Origin: Candidatus Gastranaerophilales bacterium
Lineage (GTDB): Bacteria > Cyanobacteriota > Vampirovibrionia > Gastranaerophilales > Gastranaerophilaceae
DNA: 64,000 nucleotides
NCBI GenBank assembly: GCA_944324485.1
Contig: CALUWM010000006.1
Location: 1-64,000 of the forward strand
Direction: 5' to 3'
Below are positions 34,275-41,954 of this stretch, piece by piece (position 1 is the stretch's first letter; each line of letters opens with the position of its first letter). Position numbers and translations under genes: made by a program. The notes under the pieces are model-generated. The model was not told where the DNA came from. It saw only the letters and a list, made by a program, of their open reading frames with translations, and made no database searches.

Positions 34275-35250
34275 TTTTTTCATTTTGAACTTTTTTGTCG
34301 TGAGTCATTAGTTCAACAATTTTTTCTTTTTTGAACTTAAGTTTTTTATTCGTTAAGGAGAATTTATCTATTAAGAAATTTATTTTGTTGTAATATGTTT
34401 CATCAATTTTTCCAAGTTTGTATGAAAGTTTATTTGCACACTTGATTCCGTAGGATACAGCTTCTCCGTGTGATATTTTTTTGTATTTTAAATATGTTTC
34501 AAAGGCATGAGCGTACGTATGTCCAAAGTTTAAAATTTTTCTTAGGTTGCTTTCTTTTTTATCCATTGTAACAACATTAGCCTTTAAAGATGCACAGCAG
34601 TTGATAATTTCTGTTATTTCGTTTCTAACATCTTTTGTTTGATTGACTGTTAAAATGTCTTCTAAATTATAAAATTTTTCACATTTGCATGATTTTTCAA
34701 TTAGAGCATATTTTATAATTTCGCCAAGTCCGCATTTATAGTTAAATTCATCCAATGTATTTAAAAACATAGGGTCAATTAATACTTTGTCTGCAAGATA
34801 AAATGTGCCTATTAAATTTTTACCATAGGATGTATTATAGCCTGTTTTTCCGCCTATTGAAGAATCGCACATTGCAAGCAGAGTTGTTGGTATTTGAATT
34901 AACTTAACTCCTCTTAAAATAATGCTTGCGCAATATCCTGCCATATCTCCGATAACACCGCCGCCAAGCGCTACAATACAGTTTTTTCTTTCTATTTTTT
35001 CTTCTAATAATTTATTTAAAATATGATTGCAAGTTTTAAAATTTTTATATTTTTCTCCATCTTTTATTATTATGATTTTTCTTTCGTTAAATTTATATAA
35101 AATTTCCGGATACAATTTAGCAATTTTTGTATTTGTTATTAAAAAACAATTTTTAATATCTATAAAATCTTGAATTTTTTTAGATAATTCATTTTCGATT
35201 AATATTTCACTTTCGTTTTTTTCTGAGTTTTTTATATATATTTTTTTCAT
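34189..35250 (-). CDS. aroB: 3-dehydroquinate synthase
   Basis: AroB cyclises DAHP to 3-dehydroquinate in the shikimate pathway, using NAD and zinc. Motifs seen are DGEKYKNFKTCNHIL, ALGGGVIGDMAGYCASIILRG, IPTTLLAMCDSSIGGKTGYN, and the zinc ligands in GEIIKYALI, LNFGHTYAHAFE and HGEAVSYG. Length (353) is normal. It is the last gene of gmk-coaBC-nif3-aroC-aroK-aroB and overlaps aroK by four bases. Its last 28 codons overlap the convergent TPR gene. Confidence 0.95.
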   Translation of the reverse strand: MKKIYIKNSEKNESEILIENELSKKIQDFIDIKNCFLITNTKIAKLYPEILYKFNERKIIIIKDGEKYKNFKTCNHILNKLLEEKIERKNCIVALGGGVIGDMAGYCASIILRGVKLIQIPTTLLAMCDSSIGGKTGYNTSYGKNLIGTFYLADKVLIDPMFLNTLDEFNYKCGLGEIIKYALIEKSCKCEKFYNLEDILTVNQTKDVRNEITEIINCCASLKANVVTMDKKESNLRKILNFGHTYAHAFETYLKYKKISHGEAVSYGIKCANKLSYKLGKIDETYYNKINFLIDKFSLTNKKLKFKKEKIVELMTHDKKVQNEKINLLLPVAPLEVELFDNIDLPLLEASLP

Positions 35251-35753
35251 AAATTTTTATTTATTTCTTCTGCAATTTCTTTAATAGTTTTATTGTCAGT
35301 TTGTATTGTTATATTTGCTTTATTATAAAAAGCTTCTCTTTGAGCAAGTAATTTTTTAATTTCTTCTTTAGGGTTATCAACTAAAAGCAAGGGTCTATTT
35401 TTATCTTTTTTGATTCTTTCAAATATTATATCAGGATTTGTTTTTAGGTAAATGGTTTTTATATTTTTTTTAAAAAGAATCTCTCTGTTATTTGGATTTA
35501 AGATTATTCCTCCACCTGTTGAAATAATATATGAATCGTTTTTTATTATTTCATTTAGAATATTATTTTCACATTCTCTGAATTTATCTTCACCAAAATT
35601 TTTAAAAAAATCTTTTATTTTTATCTGATACTTTTTTTCAAAAATATCATCCATTTCAAAAAGTTTAACTTTAATGATTTCACTTAATTCTTTTGCTACT
35701 GCTGTCTTTCCACTACCCATCATTCCAATGAGTGCAATTTTTTTATATTTCAT
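35247..35753 (-). CDS. aroK: Shikimate kinase
   Basis: This enzyme phosphorylates shikimate at the 3-hydroxyl. The P-loop is GMMGSGKTAVA, substrate-binding residues lie in FEMDDIFEKK and DKFRECENNIL with STGGGIIL, and the lid arginine is in DKNRPLLLV. It is 168 residues long and a typical NMP-kinase fold. It overlaps aroC upstream by 11 bases and aroB downstream by four. Such tight packing suggests translational coupling of the three shikimate enzymes. Confidence 0.94.
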   Translation of the reverse strand: MKYKKIALIGMMGSGKTAVAKELSEIIKVKLFEMDDIFEKKYQIKIKDFFKNFGEDKFRECENNILNEIIKNDSYIISTGGGIILNPNNREILFKKNIKTIYLKTNPDIIFERIKKDKNRPLLLVDNPKEEIKKLLAQREAFYNKANITIQTDNKTIKEIAEEINKNL

Positions 35754-36867
35754 TTATCCTCTTTTGATAATTTTGAAATGCTAAATCAATATCTTCCTTA
35801 CAATCGCTTCCGAATTTTTCAAGAAAGGCATCGAGTATGATTATAGCCGACATATTTCTTGCAACCACTCCACAGGCTTCAACAGCACAGTTGTCAGCTC
35901 TTTCAAAATGCGCCGTTGTTTTTTTGTGAGTTTTTATTTCAACGCTATTTAAAGCTTTTTTCATGGTTGGTATTGGTTTCATAGCAATTTCTATAATTAT
36001 ATCTTCTCCGTTTGTCATTCCGCCTTCAATACCACCTGAGTTGTTTGTTTTATGATATATTTTTCCGTCTTTTTCAAAAATTTCATCGTGTGAATTTGAA
36101 CCGCTATATTTTGCATAGTCTTTTCCAAGCCCTATCTCTACTGATTTTACAGCCGGAATTGACATCATGGCTTGTGCAAGTTTACCATCTAATTTTTTGT
36201 CCCAATGCGTATAACTTCCAAGTCCAATTGGAGGGTTTTTAATGATTATTTTTATTATTCCGCCAAGAGAATCACCGTCTTTTTGATAATTTTTTATATA
36301 GTTTTCAAAATCTTTTTTGTTTGTACATTCTCCGATTGATATAACTTCTGATTTAAAAGTAATATTGTAATATTTAAGTATATTTTGACAAATTGCACCA
36401 ACTGCAACTCTTGTTGTTGTTTCTCTTGCGCTAGAACGTTCCAGAACATATCTTATGTCATCAAAATTGTATTTAACTGCACCTGCGTAATCTGCATGTG
36501 CCGGTCTTAATTTTGTAATTTTTTTTTCTTTTATTTTTTCTTTTATTTCTTTTGCAAGTTCTTTGTCGATTTTATTAAAGTCGATTTTTTCAACACTCAT
36601 CGGATAAAGCCAATTTTGCCAGTCATTGTTGCTTATTTCGATTGATATCGGGCTTGCTGTTGTGGTTGAAAAGCGGACTCCTGAAACTATTTTGATTTTA
36701 TCTTTTTCTATCTTCATCCTGCCTCCCCTGCCATATCCGCTTTGTCGAGAGGCTAATTCGGAATTTATAAAGTCAAAATCCAGTTCATAACCAAAAGGTA
36801 TTCCTTCGATTATAGCATTTAGTTTTTCGCCGTGTGATTCTCCAGATGTTAAAAAACGTATTGCCAT
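35743..36867 (-). CDS. aroC: Chorismate synthase
   Basis: AroC makes chorismate from EPSP using reduced FMN. Family signatures are visible: TSGESHGEKLNAIIEG at the start, RQSGYGRGGRMKIEKD, RPAHADYAGAVKYNFDDIRYVLERSSARETTTRVAVGA in pieces, and SGGIEGGMTNGEDI near residue 280. At 374 residues it is the normal bacterial length. It lies between nif3 and aroK. EPSP synthase (aroA) is not in this window. Confidence 0.96.
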   Translation of the reverse strand: MAIRFLTSGESHGEKLNAIIEGIPFGYELDFDFINSELASRQSGYGRGGRMKIEKDKIKIVSGVRFSTTTASPISIEISNNDWQNWLYPMSVEKIDFNKIDKELAKEIKEKIKEKKITKLRPAHADYAGAVKYNFDDIRYVLERSSARETTTRVAVGAICQNILKYYNITFKSEVISIGECTNKKDFENYIKNYQKDGDSLGGIIKIIIKNPPIGLGSYTHWDKKLDGKLAQAMMSIPAVKSVEIGLGKDYAKYSGSNSHDEIFEKDGKIYHKTNNSGGIEGGMTNGEDIIIEIAMKPIPTMKKALNSVEIKTHKKTTAHFERADNCAVEACGVVARNMSAIIILDAFLEKFGSDCKEDIDLAFQNYQKRINEI

Positions 36868-36876
36868 TCTATCCTC

Positions 36877-37620
36877 TTATATAACAGTCCAAGGTTTTTC
36901 TTCTTGTGCGATTATAACTTCAACTTTAGTTTTTGCAATTAAACCTTGAATTAATGGAAGTACAGGAAGCTCTGATTCAAAATGTCCAATATCAGCAACT
37001 GCAAATCCTTCGACTTCAAGAGCTTTATGGAATTTGATGTCACCTGTTATATAAAGATCTATATCGTAATCTTTTAGCTTGTCTATAAAGCTTCCTCCGG
37101 CACCTGCACATACTGCGACATTTTTAACCGTATCTATATTATTTGGATTTATAAGTTTTAAATGTTCAAGATTTAGTGCTTGTTTTATATTTTTTATCAT
37201 TTGATCTAAAGCAAATTCATCTTTTAGGTGAGATATTTTGATATAGTCTTCTACTGTTATAAGATTTTGTAAACCTAATACACCGCAGAGAGCGTCTGTT
37301 GTTGAACCATATGTTTTATCAAGATTTGTGTGTGCGCAATATACACAAATATTATTTCTTATGGCTTCAGCTATAAGGGAATTATCAATTTTTTTAATTG
37401 AATTAAAAATTAAAGGATGATGTGTGATAATTAAATCGCAATCATTTGTAACTGCTTGCTCCAGTACATCTCTGGTAAAAGAAAGCGCAACAAGCACCTT
37501 ATTTGTATAATCGTGTTCAAGATTTATTTGCCAGCCTGAATTATCCCAAGGTTCAGCAAGTTCTAATGAAGCATATTTTTCAATTTTTGAAATAATGTAA
37601 TCTGTTTTAATCACAAACAA
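36877..37620 (-). CDS. NIF3/YqfO-family dinuclear metal protein
   Basis: A 247-residue member of the Nif3/DUF34 family (also annotated as GTP cyclohydrolase type 2-like). The metal ligands are visible in DLIITHHPLIF, YCAHTNLDKTYGS and the C-terminal DIGHFESELPVL. It lacks the central PII-like insert of longer homologues. The biochemical role is still debated; proposals include GTP hydrolysis and metal handling. It sits between coaBC (14-base overlap) and aroC (nine-base gap). Confidence 0.88.
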   Translation of the reverse strand: MFVIKTDYIISKIEKYASLELAEPWDNSGWQINLEHDYTNKVLVALSFTRDVLEQAVTNDCDLIITHHPLIFNSIKKIDNSLIAEAIRNNICVYCAHTNLDKTYGSTTDALCGVLGLQNLITVEDYIKISHLKDEFALDQMIKNIKQALNLEHLKLINPNNIDTVKNVAVCAGAGGSFIDKLKDYDIDLYITGDIKFHKALEVEGFAVADIGHFESELPVLPLIQGLIAKTKVEVIIAQEEKPWTVI

Positions 37621-38785
37621 CCTCCAAAATTTTTCTAGCAGTGTTGTCTTTTGTGTCTAAGTCCATATTTATAATTTTACCACTTTTTTCAATAATTGTA
37701 ACCTTGTTTTTGTCTGTGTTTAGTGCAATATTTACTTCATTTGCAATAATATAATCAAGATTTTTATTTTTAAGCTTTTCTTTTGCTCTGTTTATGTAGT
37801 CATCGTCCGTTAAACAAAAGCCTATTATTTTTTGATTGTTTTTTTTGTTTTGGGCTATTGTTTTTATTAAATCAGGATTTTTTACAAGTTCAAGTATGAA
37901 TTCATTATCTATATTTTCTTTTATTAGTTTCTTTTCTGATTTGTTTTTTGCTTTGAAATCACACACTGCTGCCGCCATAATTAAAATGTCAAAATCATCA
38001 TTGCTTTCAATTTTATTAAGCATTTCTTCTGCTGTATTTACGTTAATGAAATTGTATGGTACATTTTCAAGTTCAACTGTTGAAATTGCTAGAACATCAA
38101 AACCTTTTCTGTATGCCCATTTGCATATTGCTTTTCCCATTTTGCCTGATGAAAAATTACTTATACAGCGAACGTTGTCAATTGCTTCTTTTGTGCCTCC
38201 AAGAGTTACGATTATTTTTTTATTATTATTTTTTTTGTCTTGAAAAATATTTCTTAAGCTTTTTTCGTATATTGTTTCTATGTTTGCCAGTCTTCCAATT
38301 CCTGATGTTTTGCAAGCTAAAAAACCGCTTTCGGGATTTACAAAATCAACATTTAGTTTTTTTAGTTTTTCAATATTTTCCTGTATAATTGGATTATTCC
38401 ACATATTTGTATTCATAGCAGGTGCCATTAGAATTGGCTTTTTTGTAGATAAATATGCGCAGAAAATACTGCATAATAAGTTATCGGCTATTCCTTGAGC
38501 ACATTTTGAAATTGTATTTGCGCTAATTGGTGCAATGACAAAGATATCTGCCCATTCAACAAGATTAATATGTTCAACGTTTGTTCTTGGACTAAATTGT
38601 TTGAAATAAACTTCGTTTTCGGTTAAAGTTTCCAGTACAAGAGTGGATACAAAATTAACTGCATTATCTGTTAGGACAACTTTTACATTATAATTGTTTT
38701 TTTTATATAGCCTTATTAATTCATATATTTTATATGATGCAATTGATGAGGTTATGCCAATTAGGATATTTTTTTTTGAGTTCAT
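37607..38785 (-). CDS. coaBC: Bifunctional phosphopantothenoylcysteine synthetase/decarboxylase
   Basis: CoaBC performs two steps of coenzyme A synthesis. The N-terminal flavoprotein decarboxylase (CoaC, residues 1-180) has GITSSIASYK, the active-site His in NVEHINLVEWAD, and APAMNTNMW. The C-terminal CTP-dependent synthetase (CoaB, residues 190-390) has VTLGGTKEAIDNVRCISNFSSGKMG, AAAVCDFKAK and the lysine-rich loop. Length (392) is standard. It overlaps gmk by four bases; gmk-coaBC adjacency is common, usually with rpoZ between, which is not seen here. Confidence 0.94.
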   Translation of the reverse strand: MNSKKNILIGITSSIASYKIYELIRLYKKNNYNVKVVLTDNAVNFVSTLVLETLTENEVYFKQFSPRTNVEHINLVEWADIFVIAPISANTISKCAQGIADNLLCSIFCAYLSTKKPILMAPAMNTNMWNNPIIQENIEKLKKLNVDFVNPESGFLACKTSGIGRLANIETIYEKSLRNIFQDKKNNNKKIIVTLGGTKEAIDNVRCISNFSSGKMGKAICKWAYRKGFDVLAISTVELENVPYNFINVNTAEEMLNKIESNDDFDILIMAAAVCDFKAKNKSEKKLIKENIDNEFILELVKNPDLIKTIAQNKKNNQKIIGFCLTDDDYINRAKEKLKNKNLDYIIANEVNIALNTDKNKVTIIEKSGKIINMDLDTKDNTARKILEVVCD

Positions 38786-39351
38786 TTTGTTTCCTTGTTA
38801 TAGATTTTGATTAGTTCATCTACTGCTTCATCAACAATTTTATTTTCAATTACATAGTGAAATTTATTAGCGTTATTTATTTCTTCTTTTGCGGCAATAA
38901 GTCTTTTTTTAATTGCTTCTTCGCTTTCGCTGTGACGTCCTCTGAGTCGTTTTTCAAGTTCTTCAAAGCTAGGGGGTTTAATGAAAATCGTAACTGCTTC
39001 CGGACATTTTTTAATTACTTGGAGTGCTCCTTGGAGTTCGATTTCAAGAAGGACACTTTTTCCTTCATTTAGCTTTTCTTCTACGAATTTTTTACTTGTT
39101 CCGTAGTAGTTTTCACTGTAATTTGCATATTCTAAGAAGGCGTTTTCTTTTATTAATTTTTCAAACTCTTCTTTTGATATGAAGAAATAGTGCATTCCGT
39201 TTATTTCACCATCTCTGGGAGCTCTTGTTGTGTTTGAAATTGAATATACAATATTGTTGTCTACTTTTTTAAAGAAATCAGCCAATATTGTTCCCTTGCC
39301 AACGCCTGAAGGACCAGTGAATATTATAAGTTTTGCTTTGTTTTTTGCCAT
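38782..39351 (-). CDS. gmk: Guanylate kinase
   Basis: Gmk converts GMP to GDP. The P-loop is FTGPSGVGKGTI, and GMP-binding residues occur in SNTTRAPRDGEINGMHYFF and EYANYSENYYGTS. The 189-residue length is typical. The lid region is RLRGRHSESEEAIKKRL. It leads a six-gene operon with coaBC, nif3 and three shikimate genes. A promoter should lie in the 112 bases before it but no clear box was found. Confidence 0.95.
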   Translation of the reverse strand: MAKNKAKLIIFTGPSGVGKGTILADFFKKVDNNIVYSISNTTRAPRDGEINGMHYFFISKEEFEKLIKENAFLEYANYSENYYGTSKKFVEEKLNEGKSVLLEIELQGALQVIKKCPEAVTIFIKPPSFEELEKRLRGRHSESEEAIKKRLIAAKEEINNANKFHYVIENKIVDEAVDELIKIYNKETK

Positions 39352-39401
39352 AATTTACCAAAATATACTAATTTATCTAATTATATAACAAACATTTATT
39401 T

Positions 39402-39430
39402 AAAAAAAAGGATGATAAATTTATCATCCT
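39402..39430 (-). terminator. Intrinsic terminator of the prepilin-like gene
   Basis: AGGATGATAAA and TTTATCATCCT (39409-39430) form a perfect palindrome. On the minus strand it is followed by eight U residues. It lies 34 bases after the prepilin-like gene's stop and just upstream of gmk. Confidence 0.88.
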
Positions 39431-39463
39431 AACCAAAACACAAAAAATAATATGAAAATATTT

Positions 39464-40390
39464 TTATTCCCAATTCATATTTAAAGTATCTTTGTTGCAG
39501 GATAATTCAAAGTTATCAATTGTATCGTCAAATCGACCTGGTCCCATTGTGCTTATTGCTGCCGGATATTCTTTTATAATTGGTCCAAATACATATTTTC
39601 CATTTGAGTATATAACGGGTCTTATTGTAATTTTACAAGGACCATATACTTTATACTCTAAACAATCCCAATAATATGCATTGTTTGTTTTTCTTTTGAT
39701 TGTTAAGCTTGCATCGACATAGTCTACTATACCGGGTCTATATTTTTTACAATTTCCGCTTGATGTTTTAAAGTACCCTTTTTGGCAGCCATCCATGTAA
39801 CCTTCAAATTGCTCAAGTCCAGGTTGGGCGCTGGAGTTTGTAGATGCGAATGGACAATTTGTTCCAATGCCACATTCAAAGCAAGAAGACGCACCTATGT
39901 TTGACCATTTGCCACTACTGCAACTTTTGCAAGAAGTAGCACCTATTGTATCTTGATAGTATCCTGCTGGACAGTCTTTGCATGCCGCTTGTCCTTTTAG
40001 GTTTTGATATTGTCCTTTGGGACATGCAATACATTTTGTTTGTTTTGTTTGACTTTGATATTGACCTTCCGGACAAATGGTGTAGTTTATTGCTGCTTCA
40101 TTGTCTGAATATGTACCAATTGGAGAGTCTTTGCAGAATGTTTTACCGGATTCGTCCTGATATTGACCTTCTGGGCATGGTTTACAGTCTTTAATTCCAT
40201 CAAAATAATTACCCTTGTTGCATACTTTAAATTTAGTACCAGGAGACACTGTGTTTTTTTCTGTAATTTTTCTAAAAACAACAGGACTAAATGCTGCAAA
40301 AAGGCAACTTATTGTAATTAAGCTTATCATTAGTTCAATTAACGAAAATGCTTTGAATGTTCTGTAAATTTCTTTTTTTATTTTTTGCAT
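39464..40390 (-). CDS. Prepilin-like protein with eukaryote-type cysteine repeats
   Basis: Residues 12-41 are a type IV prepilin N-terminus (KAFSLIELMISL with Glu at +5; the residue before the cleavage is Ala, not Gly) and a membrane helix. Residues 70-173 hold six units of 17 residues with the plan C-P-x-G-x-Y-Q and a second Cys 14 residues later: C72/C86, C106/C120, C123/C137, C140/C154, C157/C170. The unit at 89-105 has lost both (S89, Y103). This resembles GCC2/GCC3 (ephrin-receptor-like) repeats. A C-terminal domain of about 130 residues with four or more Cys is unknown. The start at 40390 has an AAGGTG site; a longer frame to 40435 does not. A surface pseudopilin or adhesin is likely. 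Confidence 0.75.
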   Translation of the reverse strand: MQKIKKEIYRTFKAFSLIELMISLITISCLFAAFSPVVFRKITEKNTVSPGTKFKVCNKGNYFDGIKDCKPCPEGQYQDESGKTFCKDSPIGTYSDNEAAINYTICPEGQYQSQTKQTKCIACPKGQYQNLKGQAACKDCPAGYYQDTIGATSCKSCSSGKWSNIGASSCFECGIGTNCPFASTNSSAQPGLEQFEGYMDGCQKGYFKTSSGNCKKYRPGIVDYVDASLTIKRKTNNAYYWDCLEYKVYGPCKITIRPVIYSNGKYVFGPIIKEYPAAISTMGPGRFDDTIDNFELSCNKDTLNMNWE

Positions 40391-40549
40391 AACAAATACA
40401 CCTTTTATAAGGTAGTTTAAATACAATTTAGCCACAAGTATAATTTTGTAGTATAGTTAAGTGTGTAATTGTTGTATTGAATTGATAATATTATTATATA
40501 CATAAATTACAATACTTGTCAATATATATAAATACAATAAAGGTAATTT
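40391..40549. promoter_or_regulatory. Divergent control region between prepilin-like gene and XRE regulator
   Basis: The region is very AT-rich and holds repeated short motifs: ACAAGTAT (40434-40441) against ATACTTGT (40512-40519), TTGTATTG (40472-40479), and TACAAT at 40422, 40508 and 40533. TATACT on the minus strand (40442 down to 40437) is a good -10 for the prepilin-like gene. The arrangement of inverted half-sites between a regulator and a target suggests operators, but no known consensus was matched. Confidence 0.45.
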
Positions 40550-40852
40550 ATGTCTACACAAGGAAAAAGACTGAAAAATATTAGAAATCGCTTAAATCTT
40601 ACTCAAGAGCAGTTAGGTTTAGCTTTAGGTATTTCAAAGCAATTTTATTCTAATATTGAAACAGATAGAACTTTATTGAATAACGAAAAATTAGTATTGT
40701 TATTTAAAGACTATAATGTAAATTTAAATTATTTATTGGGCGGAATTTTACCAATGTTTAATAACGAAAAAGGTTTAGTAGTGGATGATTTTGAGCTAAG
40801 AGTGAAGAATATCTTAATTCGGGAAGGCTTGATAAAAAATAAAGACCTTTAA
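40550..40852 (+). CDS. XRE-family helix-turn-helix regulator
   Basis: A 100-residue Cro/CI-type DNA-binding protein. The five-helix domain covers residues 5-62 with the helix-turn-helix in LTQEQLGLALGISKQFYSNIETDR. The last 30 residues are a helical tail, perhaps for dimerisation. There is no peptidase or ligand domain. It has an AAGG ribosome site and is transcribed divergently from the prepilin-like gene, which it may control together with itself. No other phage-like gene lies nearby, so it does not mark a prophage. Confidence 0.85.
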   Translation: MSTQGKRLKNIRNRLNLTQEQLGLALGISKQFYSNIETDRTLLNNEKLVLLFKDYNVNLNYLLGGILPMFNNEKGLVVDDFELRVKNILIREGLIKNKDL

Positions 40853-40867
40853 TAGGTCTTTATTTTT
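40835..40867. terminator. Bidirectional intrinsic terminator
   Basis: AAAAATAAAGACCT and AGGTCTTTATTTTT form a perfect 14-bp stem around TTAAT. U-rich tails follow on both strands. It ends the XRE gene and rpoD, which converge here, and it overlaps both stop codons. Confidence 0.9.
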
Positions 40868-41936
40868 ACACTTCTACATATTCTTTTAGTCTTTTTGAGC
40901 GATTTGGATGTCTTAATTTTCTTAAAGCTTTGGCTTCTATTTGTCTTATACGTTCACGGGTAACGCCAAATAATTGTCCGACTTCTTCAAGTGTTCTTTG
41001 CCTTCCGTCATCCATTCCAAAACGCAATCTTAAAACATCTCTTTCACGTGGAGAAAGAGAGCCCAAGACTTCCGCTAAGTCTTCTCTTAAGAGTTCATGG
41101 GCAACCGTTTTAACGGGGGCATCAGCATCTTTATCTTCAATAAAATCACCTAATCTTGAATCTTCTTCTTTTCCGATAGGGGTTTCAAGGGACAAAGGTT
41201 CTTGTGCAACTTTTATAATTTCTCTCAGTTTATTGATTGAAATACCCATTTCTGCTGATAATTCTTCTTCAGACGGTTTTCTTGCAAGTTCTTGAGCGAG
41301 TTTTCTTGTTACTTTTTTAAGTTTATTAATTGTTTCTACCATATGAACAGGTATTCTTATTGTTCTTGCTTGGTCTGCAATAGCTCTTGTGATTGCTTGT
41401 CTTATCCACCATGTTGCATAGGTTGAAAATTTATATCCTCTCTCGTGGTCAAACTTTTCGGCTGCTCTAATTAGACCAAGGTTTCCTTCTTGTATTAAGT
41501 CTAAAAATAGCATGCCTCTGCCTACATATTTTTTTGCTATTGATACAACAAGTCTTAAGTTAGCTTGAACCAATTTTCTTTTTGCAACAGCACCACTATT
41601 GCCGCCAGCTACTATCTTTCTTGCAAGATCAATTTCTTCATCTGCAGTTAAAAGTTTAATTCTGCCTATTTCTCTTAGATACATTCTGACAGGATCGTCA
41701 ACTGAAATTCCTCTTGGTACGGTTAAGTCATTTTCAGATTCACCTTCTGTATCTTGTTGATCGAAAAAGGTTGCAACGCTGGAGGTTTCAACGGTGCTTA
41801 CACCTTGAGTTCTCATAATGTTTGAAATGTTGTCTGTTTCAAGACCTGTACCTTCAAAATACTCATCTTCTTCAATCATTTCTGATTTATCCATAACATT
41901 AATTACAGAACTGTCGGTATTTCTTTTTCTACTCAT
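40866..41936 (-). CDS. rpoD: Primary RNA polymerase sigma factor
   Basis: The housekeeping sigma-70 factor. Region 1.2 is [18 protein letters not shown], region 2 contains [25 protein letters not shown] in parts and [22 protein letters not shown], and region 4.2 is [24 protein letters not shown]. Region 1.1 is replaced by an 80-residue acidic, poorly conserved head, and the long non-conserved insert of proteobacterial RpoD is missing, so the protein is only 356 residues, like cyanobacterial SigA. It follows dnaG by 18 bases with a GGAG ribosome site, the conserved dnaG-rpoD order. Confidence 0.96.
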   Translation of the reverse strand: MSRKRNTDSSVINVMDKSEMIEEDEYFEGTGLETDNISNIMRTQGVSTVETSSVATFFDQQDTEGESENDLTVPRGISVDDPVRMYLREIGRIKLLTADEEIDLARKIVAGGNSGAVAKRKLVQANLRLVVSIAKKYVGRGMLFLDLIQEGNLGLIRAAEKFDHERGYKFSTYATWWIRQAITRAIADQARTIRIPVHMVETINKLKKVTRKLAQELARKPSEEELSAEMGISINKLREIIKVAQEPLSLETPIGKEEDSRLGDFIEDKDADAPVKTVAHELLREDLAEVLGSLSPRERDVLRLRFGMDDGRQRTLEEVGQLFGVTRERIRQIEAKALRKLRHPNRSKRLKEYVEV

Positions 41937-41954
41937 TAATTATCTCCAATCTGT

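Noticed and set aside
40550-40852. XRE regulator as a prophage remnant
   Set aside because: No integrase, terminase or other phage gene is near; the neighbours are core genes and a pilin-like gene.
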